From Thozetella sp. PMI_491 (Eukaryota > Ascomycota > Sordariomycetes > Chaetosphaeriales > Chaetosphaeriaceae): DNA of 64,000 nucleotides. The translations under genes and the position numbers were made by a program. The stretch is from assembly GCA_021432635.1 (NCBI GenBank), contig MU270025.1, positions 1 to 64,000 on the forward strand, written 5' to 3'. This document shows, piece by piece, positions 10,014 to 20,164 of the stretch; the first letter of the stretch is position 1, and each line of letters opens with the position of its first letter. The notes beneath the pieces were generated by a model. It was not told the DNA's origin. It saw only the letters and a list, made by a program, of their open reading frames with translations, and ran no database searches.

Positions 10014-11756
10014 ATGGCCTCATCATCCGACTCGAACGAACTCGGCCTTCTTCGCCGGCTTCGCGTCGGCATGGGAGCGGTCGCTAGGGACGGAGGCCCC
10101 GGACCCGGACCCGGCCAAGGGGATAACGGCGGGAAAGGCCCGGGGCCGCAGGCTCAGGCAGCGGGAGGCGGTGGTCCAGAAGGAGGGCCAGGCCCGGCCA
10201 ATACAACTCCTACCGGCCAGGGCAACCCCAACGGCCAAGGACCGCCAGGCGGGCGGGGCAAGGGGAAGGGAAATCGGCCAACGGCCAACACTCCGGCCGT
10301 CGCCGGAGCGGCGGCCGTTGCGCCAGCAGCCGCCGAAGAGAGCCAGACCCAGGCCGCGGGTCCAGCGGGCCCGGCGGCGACGCCTCCGGGCCCTCCGGGC
10401 CCTCCCGGAGGCCCAAAAGGGCCTCCCCAGCCACCAGGTCAGACAACTTCTACAACGACCTCGGCCACGTCCACTTCTACCACAACAACTTCGAGTACCC
10501 CCTCGACATCTTCCTCGACCACATCTTCGACAACAGAGACTTCAACAACCGCCGCGACCACTGCGCAAACCGTCAACACCAGTCGCCCGACTGTGTCGCC
10601 GTTTTTGGCCTCGGACTCTACGACGACGTCTGTCCTAGCCGCCACGCAGGCCACGAACACGACACCAGCGATCACTGGAGCGGCAACCACGAGTGATGCC
10701 ATGACTGAGGTTTTCCCAACCGGCATTGCGACCGTGAACTCGGACGTACAAATGACCCCGGGCAAGATTGCTGGGATCACCATCGGCACCGTGGGTAAGT
10801 CTGCCGCTCATCATTTGCTCCGTTTCCATCTACCCTGCTCTAACTCTAGCGCAGCTGCTTTCTTCTTCGCCATCCTCGCCATCCACTTCCTCTTCCGCTG
10901 GAGGAAGAACCGGCTCCCCGAGTTTGACATGGTCAAGGCCAGGTCGAACAACCGGGCAAGCTCGAGATGGCGCTGGACGCAGATGAGCCGCTCGAGCCGG
11001 CCGTATGACGAGATGGACGACCCGCTTGTCGACCCTGAGGCAGGAGAAGTTCCGCCGCTGCCTCCCAGCTTTGCCCGTGAAGTGGCCCGCACTAACAGCG
11101 AGTGGGACAACAGCAAGACGTCTTTCCGGCTGCCCCCGATCAACTTGGAGCGTCCCGTGGCGGCCCTCCGGAAGTCAATCGCCCAATTCAAGAACCTGGG
11201 GCCCTTTGGTTTAAACACAGTCCACGAGGAAGACGAGAAGTCGTCAACCAAGCGGAGCAGCGGTGCGAACACGCACAAGAGGGGCACTGTCCGGTCCATC
11301 ACGTCCATGTTCTTTAGCAGGCAGTTCTTTGGGAACCGCGGGTCGACGGCGACCAATCGAACCTCGCAGATGTCAACAGGCTCGGGCTACGGGGAAGGCG
11401 GTCTGTTCAATCGCCAGTCGATCTTGTCGACCCCCGAGTCCGACTTGGTGTCGCCAAGGGCCAGCATGGACCCGAGTAGAGACGGCTTTCCGCTTGCTAC
11501 ACCACTGAGCTACCCTACTGCCGCGTACATCTCCCCGACGTCGACCTTGAAGCCTCGGCTGGGAGAGATGAAGAAGGGGGAAACTCAATTCACCTCCCTC
11601 CAGCCGCTAGCAGAGCCTAGGAATACCTTCCCGGGGCCACCTCCTTCGCCTTCAGGAAGCGCTTTCAGCTCGCAATCCAGCGTAGCCTCAATCCCCGTGG
11701 ATGCTGTCTCTCCAGAGAGCGAATCAAGCTCGTGGTTTGGTCACCGGTCAGTGTAA
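10014..11756 (+). CDS. single-pass membrane protein with collagen-like and mucin-like ectodomain
   Basis: The gene starts at ATG 10014 (MASSSDSNEL), and an intron at 10795-10854 (GTAAGT donor, GCAG acceptor) leaves 560 residues. Order: a Gly/Pro-rich region with collagen-like GPPGPPGGPKGPP triplets (about residues 30-145), a Ser/Thr stalk likely O-mannosylated (about 145-240), one transmembrane helix (GITIGTVAAFFFAILAIHF), basic stop-transfer residues FRWRKNR, and a long Ser-rich cytosolic tail. There is no clear cleaved signal peptide. The layout resembles fungal cell-wall stress sensors such as Mid2/Wsc, but no WSC domain is present. The 60-nt intron is a multiple of three without stops, so retention would insert 20 residues into the transmembrane segment. 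No function is assigned. Confidence 0.7.
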   Translation: MASSSDSNELGLLRRLRVGMGAVARDGGPGPGPGQGDNGGKGPGPQAQAAGGGGPEGGPGPANTTPTGQGNPNGQGPPGGRGKGKGNRPTANTPAVAGAAAVAPAAAEESQTQAAGPAGPAATPPGPPGPPGGPKGPPQPPGQTTSTTTSATSTSTTTTSSTPSTSSSTTSSTTETSTTAATTAQTVNTSRPTVSPFLASDSTTTSVLAATQATNTTPAITGAATTSDAMTEVFPTGIATVNSDVQMTPGKIAGITIGTVGKSAAHHLLRFHLPCSNSSAAAFFFAILAIHFLFRWRKNRLPEFDMVKARSNNRASSRWRWTQMSRSSRPYDEMDDPLVDPEAGEVPPLPPSFAREVARTNSEWDNSKTSFRLPPINLERPVAALRKSIAQFKNLGPFGLNTVHEEDEKSSTKRSSGANTHKRGTVRSITSMFFSRQFFGNRGSTATNRTSQMSTGSGYGEGGLFNRQSILSTPESDLVSPRASMDPSRDGFPLATPLSYPTAAYISPTSTLKPRLGEMKKGETQFTSLQPLAEPRNTFPGPPPSPSGSAFSSQSSVASIPVDAVSPESESSSWFGHRSV

Positions 11757-12277
11757 CGGGTCTCACGGCGCAGGTCGCACACAAAATCAAATGAACATTC
11801 TTGTACCTAACAAAAGGCGCACATCGCTGGGCGACACCGGAGCCAACTGTATATATGTCCTCTACGCTGTCTGTATATAAATAACATTAAAGCGCAACCC
11901 ACTATGTGGTCTCCTTTTGGCGCGGGCTCCTTTGCTGTGGTTGGCGATCGTTGTCTCTAGCCGCTTACGGCGGCCGTTGGAGCCAAAAGCACGACATCAT
12001 CCTGGTGGCCTTCAGTCGAATCAAGCTGCGGAGCGGTACACCTCCGCATTCCCTAGCGCTCGCAACATGCGTCTGATATGGCGCCTTCCGTCAAACAAAG
12101 TCGGAGTATGTGCGACATTGCGTGCTCAAGGTTCGACTAACACGTAGCTTCACTGCAGCATTAAAGAGATCAGTGGAAGGTGACCCACAACCCGTGGCTT
12201 TCCCTCACGATCTCACAGCTTGAGCGACAAGACGAGATTTGAACAAGCTACAGCAACAGGTTGAAATTATCGCAACC
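11757..12277. other. intergenic, 520 nt
   Basis: It holds the 3' end of the stalked membrane protein gene (AT-rich TATATAAATAACATT near 11872) and the leader of the TauD gene. No further gene seen. Confidence 0.5.
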
Positions 12278-13709
12278 ATGGCCGTTACAAAAGTTCGGCC
12301 ACCACCCGCCCGACGAGGGCCGCCCGGGCAACCTGACATTAGATATACACCCGATGAGGAGAAGTACCAGGCAAGAGCCAAGCGGAGACTCGAGACGGAG
12401 AACCTGAGCAAGGAGCTTCCGAGCGGCTTCCCAGCCCAACTCGAGTCGTCGCTGGTGTGGGAAGGCTCCACGCTGGGTGAGTCGTTTGACTGGAACTACA
12501 AACTCACTGCCGAGGACATTTCAGAGATAGAAGCGGCTCTGAAACACTTCAAGTGTATTTTGCCCCCCTCAAAGTGCCGCCGGCATAAACGTATAGTAAC
12601 CAGGATCTCCCAGCTCTCAACCTGCCGCTAGGCTTCATCTCCCAGGAAACGTTCCCGTTGCCAAACCTGCACCGCACCCTTAGGGGCATCTCGCATGAAG
12701 TCCACCACGGCCATGGCTTTACCGTGGTGCGCGGGGTGCCGGTCGACGCGCACACGCGTGAGGAAAATGTCATCATCTATGCCGGCCTCTCGTCTCACGT
12801 TGCCCCTATGCGCGGCCGCCAGGACAACCAGTACAACGGCGAGCCTGCCGACGTGGTACTCGCCCACATCAAGGACCTGAGCGGCATCGTGGACGGCAGC
12901 AAGATCGGCGCGCCGGCGTACACGACTGACAAGCAGGTATTCCACACGGACGCGGGCGACGTCATCGCGTTGTTCGCGCTCGAGACGTCTGCTGAAGGCG
13001 GGGAGAGCTACCTGGCGAGCAGCTGGCGTGTGTACAACGAGCTGGCGGCCACGCGGCCCGATCTCATTGGCACTCTTGCCGAGCCGTGGGACTTTGATGA
13101 GTGAGCAGTAGCCACCGCGGCGCGACCCCCCCTCCATGAGAAACTAAGATTAGAGTTTAGGTTCGGCAAAGACGGAAGGACTTACACCTCGCGCCCCCTG
13201 CTGCATTTCCAGCCGGCGACAGAAACTACCCCCGAGCGGCTGATCATTCAATATGCGCGCCGCGGTTTCACGGGGTACTGGGGTCTTCCTCGCTCCGTCG
13301 ACATCCCGCCCATCACGGAAGCCCAGGCGGAGGCCTTGGATGCCCTGCACTTCCTGGCGGACAAGCACGCCGTGTCCCTTGGTTTCCAGAAGGGCGACAT
13401 CCAGTATGCCAACAACCTGAGCATATTCCACGCCCGCGGAGGCTTCAAGGACTCGGAGACACAGAAGTAGGAGACACTCCGGAGGCAGGTACCCACAAGA
13501 TTTTCTAACGCGACTGACGAACCTGTAGGCGCCATTTGATTCGGCTGTGGCTTCGCGACCCCGAGAATGCGTGGGAAACGCCCCAGGCGCTGGATGATCG
13601 CTGGGCCCGTCTCCACGAGGGAGTCACGCCTGAGAAACAAGTGTTCCCTCTCGAGCCGACGATTCGGAGCGCCAGCCGAGGTCATGACAACGAGAAGAAG
13701 CTAGAGTGA
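12278..13709 (+). CDS. TauD/TfdA-type Fe(II)/2-oxoglutarate dioxygenase, 4 exons
   Basis: Exons are 12278-12554, 12614-13100, 13161-13466 and 13529-13709 (introns 59, 60 and 62 nt), total 416 residues. The iron ligands are visible as HTD in QVFHTDAGDV and the distal His in NNLSIFHARGG; the 2-oxoglutarate-binding Arg is in RHLIRLWLRDP. The first intron uses the less obvious donor GTATTT rather than the overlapping GTGTAT, because only this choice restores the frame to give HFKSLNLPLGF. The family hydroxylates small acids (taurine, alkylsulfonates, carnitine-type substrates); fungal members like this one are largely uncharacterised and cytosolic. The catalytic set is complete, so it is likely active. 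The substrate is unknown. Confidence 0.85.
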
Positions 13710-14072
13710 TTGCACTGCTCTGATTCGGAGCGCCTACGTTGGATTCTCTTCATGTCACAGGTACACGTCATTGTAGCATCATTTGCATGTGTCAAGGCGG
13801 CCAAATGGGGAACTAGCAGGGTGCATTGCTACCAGTGAGAGAGGCGAGCTCCCGGCTTAGGTCAGAAGCCACCGCCCCCATCCTCGTGCTGAAAATGAAA
13901 TTCGTTCCGCATAATCGGGCAAAGAGCCCTCGAGAGCCTGCGCAAGCAAAATGCCTCGTGTTGTAATGTTCCCTGGGTATCTCCGGCCCGCATTCCAAAC
14001 AAAAAGAAAAGATGATGCAGACCCCACGTCCATTGCGCCAGCCTCCCCTAGTAGAGCGTGAAGCACCAAACC
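13710..14072. other. convergent 3' region
   Basis: A 363-nt spacer between the convergent TauD gene and the 14073-14735 gene. Nothing recognisable. Confidence 0.5.
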
Positions 14073-14735
14073 TCACTCCTTCAGGCGTCCATTAGGCGCC
14101 AGCATGTCGTCGAAGGTGGTGGCACGCTTGCGGCCGATCGGCTGCTTCTCGCGGTCACGCATCGTCGAAGACCGTACCAGTCGCTTACGCTGGTGAGAGC
14201 CGTTGGACGAGGTGGAATCCTGAGGTGAGCTGTTGCGGCTGAGGTAGCCGGCGATGCGGCTGACGGTGCTGCGGCGCTCCAGCTTCTGCTTATCGCCGTC
14301 GCGAGCTTGGCGGCGCTTGTAGCGATGCTCCTCGCCGCGCGGGGTCGGCTTCTCCAAAGAGTCGTCCTCGGATTGCTCCGCCGAAGTCGGCAGTGACGGG
14401 AGAGGCTTGAGAAGGGAGTGCTTGAAGGTGGGCCGTGCGTCGTTGGGGGTTTCAAGGTCAGTCTTCTCGTTCAGGGTGTTGTCGTCGTCAGACGAGTAGC
14501 TGTCACGGTCCTTCTTGGACGATTTCTTCTCCGTGACTCGGGACTGATACGATGGGCGGCGCGAGGTTCCGCTCACCTTCGACAGGTGGCCGTACCGGTT
14601 GCCGGGCGCCCCGGTCCAACGGCTGCCATCTGAGTCGCGATAGGTGTAGGTCTGGGAGTCGGCATCGTAGCCGATGCGCGTCATGCCCTCGGGCAGGCGC
14701 TCCTCGTCGGTATCGAGATAAGCCCAGCGACCCAT
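14073..14735 (-). CDS. conserved fungal protein, function unknown
   Basis: One exon of 220 residues begins at ATG 14735. The N-terminal 50 residues (MGRWAYLDTDEERLPEGM, then GYDADSQTYTYRDSDGS and GAPGNRYG) form a compact block that I recall as conserved across Pezizomycotina. The rest is charged, Ser-rich and probably disordered, with basic clusters (KRRQARDGDKQK, HQRKRLVRS) and a C-terminal RKRATTFDDML motif. There is no signal peptide or membrane segment. The RRXS/T-like sites (RRSTVS, RSSTMR, RKRATTF) suggest phosphorylation by a basophilic kinase, which is inference only. Nuclear or cytosolic location is likely. Function unknown. Confidence 0.75.
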   Translation of the reverse strand: MGRWAYLDTDEERLPEGMTRIGYDADSQTYTYRDSDGSRWTGAPGNRYGHLSKVSGTSRRPSYQSRVTEKKSSKKDRDSYSSDDDNTLNEKTDLETPNDARPTFKHSLLKPLPSLPTSAEQSEDDSLEKPTPRGEEHRYKRRQARDGDKQKLERRSTVSRIAGYLSRNSSPQDSTSSNGSHQRKRLVRSSTMRDREKQPIGRKRATTFDDMLAPNGRLKE

Positions 14736-16639
14736 GGCGACTGTGGTGGTGGTGAAAGAGAGACGTTGGGGTGAGTTTGGTGCAAGTCGCAGGGTCCGAG
14801 GGGCTGGGAGGGCAATTCACCCTGCAGCGACGGGGGCAGGGATGGTGACTAGAATGAGGTGAGTGAGTGGCGTCGTGGCGCTGGAGTGTGGGGTGGTCGC
14901 TAAGAAAGACAAGGACCCCTGATTCCCACAGTTGGTACCCGTGGGGTGGTGAGGTTGGGTTACACTGCGGAAGCCTCGGGGGCGATTGCGAGCATTTGGG
15001 CGTCGCGTGAGGTGGATGACGGCTTGGGTGAGGCGGAGCGAGGCGGAAGAGGGGAGGAGTAGGAGACAAAAAGGAAGAGGTAAAGGATGAGGCGGATGTG
15101 AGAGCATAAAAGGGATAAGATGCGCGCCAGCTGGGAGAGAGCGAGAGGATGAACAAAACAGATGCTCGGGAGGCTGGTCCCGCCGTGCTTGTGCAGTGCG
15201 CTATTCGCTCTCCCAAGATCAGCTTTGGTGGCAGTGACGTGAGGAATTGCGCGAGATTGGCCCACCGGCGGCGGGCTGCCTGCACGGAGGGCCAATAAAG
15301 CCGCCCCGCAACGTCATGTAGTGGCTCCAGGCCGCCACTCACAGGGAGCCGCTAGTTCTCGATAAAGCTTGTGCATGTTTGCTGCATGGGCAGCCCATTG
15401 CTTGGACAGCCGAGACAGCATGCGGCCAGTTCTGTGTTGCCTGAGAAATGCAAGAAATGCAAGAAATACAACCCTAGGCAGTTGGCAAGCTGTGGGAGAA
15501 CAATAATACGCGCCTCTGATAGGATGTATGTGGTCTTGACAGGTTTGACAGGTTCGACCGCGTGGTCCGACAGAGCGCCTTTTGTATGTAGCATCACGTC
15601 CCTCCCCCTTCCCCCTCGGCTCCAATTGCTTGGTGCGAGAGAGCAATGTGACTAAAAGGAGCCAAACGTGGCGGCAATTCACTGTACATCACTACATCAT
15701 AGCACCCGCTTCTCCGCCATTATGGGTCGTGGAGTCTTGTTGATACTCTCGTACCGGGCCAATCAGCAAGACCCGGATGCTCCAAAGTGGCAATGCCTTT
15801 GGCGAGCAGCCAACCTACCCTTACCCATGGAGGGACCATGCTCCGCAACGCCACCTCGCGTGGCATACGCCGCTCACCAAAAGGAAGCCTACCCGTTAGC
15901 AAGACCCGGGAACCGGGACAAGATGCCTGTAGTACAGTCTCTGGCTATATGGCGATGCAGGACACGCCACTCAGATTGCACTTTTTTGCGCCTGCCCTCA
16001 CCTCACTCTCACGTCACAGTACCGAGCAAAAGCAGGCAAAAGTCAGCATGAATGTGGTCATGTTGAAAAAAAAGCTAATATACATAGCGTTCAGATGATG
16101 AGCCTGCCGTCCCGGCCTGGCCCACGAGGCTCATGTCAGAACATGAGCCATCACCGATCCCTTGCTCCTTGTCCATGCAAAAGATCTATCCGCCGCTTTT
16201 TTCTGACATAAAAAGAAAATTTTGTGGTGTATGTAGAGTGGAGATTTGTCTATGCGGGTTCATGTCTTGAACCCTTCCGTCCCGAGAACCGGAAACCCAA
16301 CCCAGCCGAGCCACACAACGGGGCCCCCGACTGTCAAACCAAACCCATAGAACGCCTTGCGCCCTTGCGCTGATCAAGGCCGGTTATGCATCGAAGCAGC
16401 CGGCCAGAGGACATAGGAAATCGAGGCTCGGCGAGCCTCGCATTAACAGCCTCCGGTTCCGCTCCTGACCGCTCAACACCCCCCCAACCCTCAAGTAGCT
16501 TCCGGAATTATGCAATCGCCGGGGGTATCAAAGCAGACAAAAAGCAGGCAGGAGACAAAGGAAATAAAAGAGATATGCCTCAAGATGACGATTTCGAAAC
16601 AGATGTGGGCGCCCTCCAGGCTGATTCCACGTTTTCCGA
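14736..16639. other. intergenic, 1.9 kb
   Basis: This contains the pyrimidine-rich (on the minus strand) 5' region of the 14735 gene and the 3' flank of the PPR gene. Open frames here lack protein character. No gene seen. Confidence 0.5.
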
Positions 16640-19600
16640 TTAGGCGGCGACCGAAGCGGTCTCCTCGGCATGTCCGCCGCCCAGCAGCTCCAGGACCTTG
16701 TTGACGACAGCGCTGGGGTAGCCGCGGGTCAGCATCTCGGTAGCGACACCCTTGGCGCTCTCGCGTTCCTCGACGGCAAGGAAGGCCCGAGTCATGGCCT
16801 CGTACGTGCTAGGCTCGCGCTTCTCGCGGCCGAGGGACCTGTAGATCTCCTTGGCCTTGACAATGTTCTTCTCCGCGGCCCAACCGTGGATTAGCGTGTT
16901 GGCAATGTACGGTGTGAGCTCCATGCGCTTTTTGAACATGCTAGCCAGGACGGGCTCCGTGTCTACGACGCGGTGGTTGGCCACCATGGCCTCGAACAGA
17001 GCCTGGTACAGGCCGGCGTTCGGGGCGATGGTGGGATCCTTGACGACAGCATCGAAGATCCGGCGAGCGCCTTCCATGTCGTGCAGCACGCAGCCGCGGG
17101 CATGGATCAGCGAAGCGTAGTGGACAGGCTCGGGAGTCTGACCAGAGGCGCGGATCATGTCGAGCACGGCCTCGGCGGCCGTCATGTTGAGGGGCTCCAG
17201 GGTGGCGTGCGTGTCAACGAGAAGCTTGTAGGTGTGGGCCGTGGGGGTGATACCCTTAGCCTTCATCCGCTCGTAGTAAGCTAGGACCTTGCTCTTGTCG
17301 CGCTTCGTGGTTAGGAAGAACTGCATCATGCTGTTGTAAGGCGCCGGGCGGGCCTTGTAGTTGGGCATGGCCTCCATCTCGTCGAAGAGCTCCTCGGCGA
17401 ACTTCTCATCGCTCACACGGCAGAGCGCGTTGACGATGGTGCCGTACGTCACCGAGGTGGGCTTGATTGCCAGGGCGCGCATCTCGGCGAAGTAGAAGAG
17501 GCAGTCGTCAATGCGACGGGCCTTGCCGAGCTTGCCAATCAAGGCGTTGTAGAGGAAGGAGGTCGGCTCGACTCCCTCTGCCTTGGCGCGATGGAAGATC
17601 TTGACAGCCTCGGTGGCCTCATCGAACGTCTTGGTAGACTCCTTGAGCGTCGTGATGTACAGACCGAATGTGTTGGCCGAAGGAGTAGCGCCAATGTCCA
17701 GCAGCTCCTGGTGGAACTGCTCGGCCAGAGGGCGGTTGCCCAGGGTCAAGCAGGCACCAACCATGGCATCGAGGATGGAGGACCAGCCATAGCGAACGAC
17801 GGCATACTGGGGAAGCAGTGGCACGTCGTGGCGGGCCATGGAGAGAATGTCGTGGCACATGTCCATCTTGCCATCGCGAGCGGCGGCCGAGATGAGCTTG
17901 GCGTACGTGATGTACCGCGGGTGGCGGCCGGCGCGGCGCATGTTGCGGAAACGGGTGAGTGCCTCGTTCAGCTTGGGTCCCTTGCGGCCGTGGTTGCCCT
18001 CGAGATCATCCGAGATCAGGGACGAACCCTTGAAGTCGGTGTTGTGGGCATACGGGTCGAACGTGTCCTCATGGCTGGTGACGGTCGCCGAGGACGTGTA
18101 AGGAGACGGAGTGAAGGTCTGGGGCACGTATGAGGCGGGCGACGAGGTCTCCCGGGGGTCGACAATGCCCTGCGAGGACATGTAGCGAGCGATGAACTCG
18201 ACGCCCTCCTCGATCTCCTCCTCTAGCTGCGCCTTGTTCTCCGTGGCGTCGTCGCGAATGCGCTGGAACATGACCTCCGACTGCGAGAGACCCTCGGCGA
18301 CCTGGCCAGATCCGATCATGGCCACTGCGTACATAGCGGTGGGCTCAATGAAGGAAGCGGTGGCACGAACGTCCGCAGTGGCAAGCAGATGCCAGTACTT
18401 GGAAGCGGTAGCGACATCGCCGCTACGGATGCTCAGGGCGAGCAAGGCTATGGCAGGGGAAGCGAGCTCGTCCATAGCTGTGACATTGGCGAAGGCAGCC
18501 GTGGCTGTATGTCGGTCTCCGCTATCGGCGGCGAAGGTGGCCAGCTCGCTCATGGTCGACACCCTGGTCGCGTCCTCCACAGCCTGTGCCCAGCTGAGCG
18601 CCTCCTGGAAAACCCCGCGGTCCATAAAGCCCTTGACAAAGCCACCAGCGATGATGGCGTCCTTGATGTCGGCGGCCCGGACGCCATACTCCTCGACGAT
18701 CTTCTTGTAAAACTTCATGGCGCCCTCCAGCTTGTTCGAGATGACATAGGCATTGATGACCGAGGCATAAACCTGAGCATCCAGGCGGTCGTGCAGCGTC
18801 GGCTCGCCATTGTCATTGGCGATGGCCAGGTTGCGGTACTCGTTGTAGCACTCGACAGCACTGACCAGGTCACCTGAGCTGGCAAATGCTGTGATCATAG
18901 CGGGGAAGGTGGCAGCGAATGGGGTCGCCTGGTTGGCCTCCATGTGCTCAAAAAATCTGAGCATGTCGGAAACGCGGCCCGCCTGCGCACACGCCGAAAT
19001 GAGCTGGTGGTACGTCTCGGACGAGTACACGGCCTTGTTCGACGCAGCTGACGACTCGAACAGCCGGAGCGCAAGATCCAGCCGGTCGTCCTCAGAGAGG
19101 ATAGCATGCTCGAACTCGTGCGACTGAAACATGAACTTGCCGGGCTCCTCCATGCCGCCGAAGCGCTGCCGCTTGGCGTCGAGGCCCTTCTTGAGAGCGG
19201 CGACCTCGAGTGAGCGAGAGGCGAGCAAACCTACAAGGATATTGTAGGTATCGCTGTCCGGCAGGACCTTGCGGCGGAGCATGTCTGTGTAGACATCCAA
19301 TGCCCTCGAGACGATCTCCGTCTTCTCCGATGGGAGGTGGATAGCGGCCATCAACAGAGCATTGTACGAGGTCGCGATGGGCGGGACGCCCACGTCGAGC
19401 ATTGCCTCGAACACGGCTGGGATCTCTCCATAGCGAGCAGCTTCCGACAGCTTGGTGAGGTGGTCGGCATAGGCCTGAGACTGCGGGTGGACGGGCGGGG
19501 TCGCTGTCCGCGCGATGCTCGCGGGCGTTCTGACCCGAGAAATCGGAGTAGCAGAACGGGACCTGAGCTCTTCGGTGGGGGCGAGAGAAGCGGACGCCTC

Positions 19601-20164
19601 GTCAACAGCGGCCTCGAAGCGCCGGACCTCAATCTCCTTCTCCAACGCAGCATCGATGTGAGCAAGCGCTACCTCATCCTCAGGCGAGAGGGCGGGGCTC
19701 GGTGCACGTTGCTCGGCCTCGCCCGCCTCGGCGGGCTGTGGCCGGGCGTCGGTGCCCAGAAGAATGGAGGCTGGCGAAGGCTTCCATTCGATGCGCTTCG
19801 GGAACTGCTGGTACTGAACCCACTCGGCATCAACCTCTTCGCCGTCCTCCTGCGCCTTCTGGAGGTTTTCGAAGTAGGCGTCAAGGCCGCCATGGCCGTG
19901 GCTGCCGGCGAGCTTCTCATGGCGGTGCTCGATCGGGGCCGGGTGCGAGCTGCTGTGCAGGGAGCTCTGGAAACCAAGGCCGAGGCCGATGAGCCTGCTG
20001 CCGATACGAGTGCTGTTGCGCCGTCCAAAGGACGGGCGGTTCTGCGCACTTAGAACATGGGGATGGGTGGCAGCTACGACCGACTGGGCGTAGCCGTGGG
20101 TGAAAGACTTGGAAAATCCCTGACGGAGAAAGGTCTGGAACACCGAAGTGTAGACGGAGGGCAT
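16640..20164 (-). CDS. large mitochondrial pentatricopeptide-repeat protein
   Basis: A single exon of 1174 residues. The N-terminus (MPSVYTSVFQTFLRQGFSKS) is rich in Arg/Ser and hydroxylated residues with almost no acids, as expected for a mitochondrial presequence extending to about residue 75. Helical-hairpin PPR repeats occur in two blocks: about 235-520 (for example TSYNALLMAAIHLPSEK, DTYNILVGLLASR, AATFPAMITAFASSGD) and about 740-1150 (ITYAKLISAAARDGK, FLYNALIGKLGKARRI, VTYGTIVNALCRV). PPR proteins bind organellar RNA and support translation or processing. Length and repeat layout resemble Neurospora CYA-5, needed for COX1 expression, but orthology is inferred and not shown. The gene is intact; a long intergenic region lies upstream. 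Confidence 0.9.
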   Translation of the reverse strand: MPSVYTSVFQTFLRQGFSKSFTHGYAQSVVAATHPHVLSAQNRPSFGRRNSTRIGSRLIGLGLGFQSSLHSSSHPAPIEHRHEKLAGSHGHGGLDAYFENLQKAQEDGEEVDAEWVQYQQFPKRIEWKPSPASILLGTDARPQPAEAGEAEQRAPSPALSPEDEVALAHIDAALEKEIEVRRFEAAVDEASASLAPTEELRSRSATPISRVRTPASIARTATPPVHPQSQAYADHLTKLSEAARYGEIPAVFEAMLDVGVPPIATSYNALLMAAIHLPSEKTEIVSRALDVYTDMLRRKVLPDSDTYNILVGLLASRSLEVAALKKGLDAKRQRFGGMEEPGKFMFQSHEFEHAILSEDDRLDLALRLFESSAASNKAVYSSETYHQLISACAQAGRVSDMLRFFEHMEANQATPFAATFPAMITAFASSGDLVSAVECYNEYRNLAIANDNGEPTLHDRLDAQVYASVINAYVISNKLEGAMKFYKKIVEEYGVRAADIKDAIIAGGFVKGFMDRGVFQEALSWAQAVEDATRVSTMSELATFAADSGDRHTATAAFANVTAMDELASPAIALLALSIRSGDVATASKYWHLLATADVRATASFIEPTAMYAVAMIGSGQVAEGLSQSEVMFQRIRDDATENKAQLEEEIEEGVEFIARYMSSQGIVDPRETSSPASYVPQTFTPSPYTSSATVTSHEDTFDPYAHNTDFKGSSLISDDLEGNHGRKGPKLNEALTRFRNMRRAGRHPRYITYAKLISAAARDGKMDMCHDILSMARHDVPLLPQYAVVRYGWSSILDAMVGACLTLGNRPLAEQFHQELLDIGATPSANTFGLYITTLKESTKTFDEATEAVKIFHRAKAEGVEPTSFLYNALIGKLGKARRIDDCLFYFAEMRALAIKPTSVTYGTIVNALCRVSDEKFAEELFDEMEAMPNYKARPAPYNSMMQFFLTTKRDKSKVLAYYERMKAKGITPTAHTYKLLVDTHATLEPLNMTAAEAVLDMIRASGQTPEPVHYASLIHARGCVLHDMEGARRIFDAVVKDPTIAPNAGLYQALFEAMVANHRVVDTEPVLASMFKKRMELTPYIANTLIHGWAAEKNIVKAKEIYRSLGREKREPSTYEAMTRAFLAVEERESAKGVATEMLTRGYPSAVVNKVLELLGGGHAEETASVAA

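Noticed and set aside
14503-15342. 279-residue minus-strand open frame upstream of the 14735 gene
   Set aside because: Its composition is Pro/Ser/His-rich from a pyrimidine-rich leader, and it overlaps the conserved protein out of frame.
19337-20053. 238-residue plus-strand open frame
   Set aside because: It is antisense to the PPR coding exon with no independent support.
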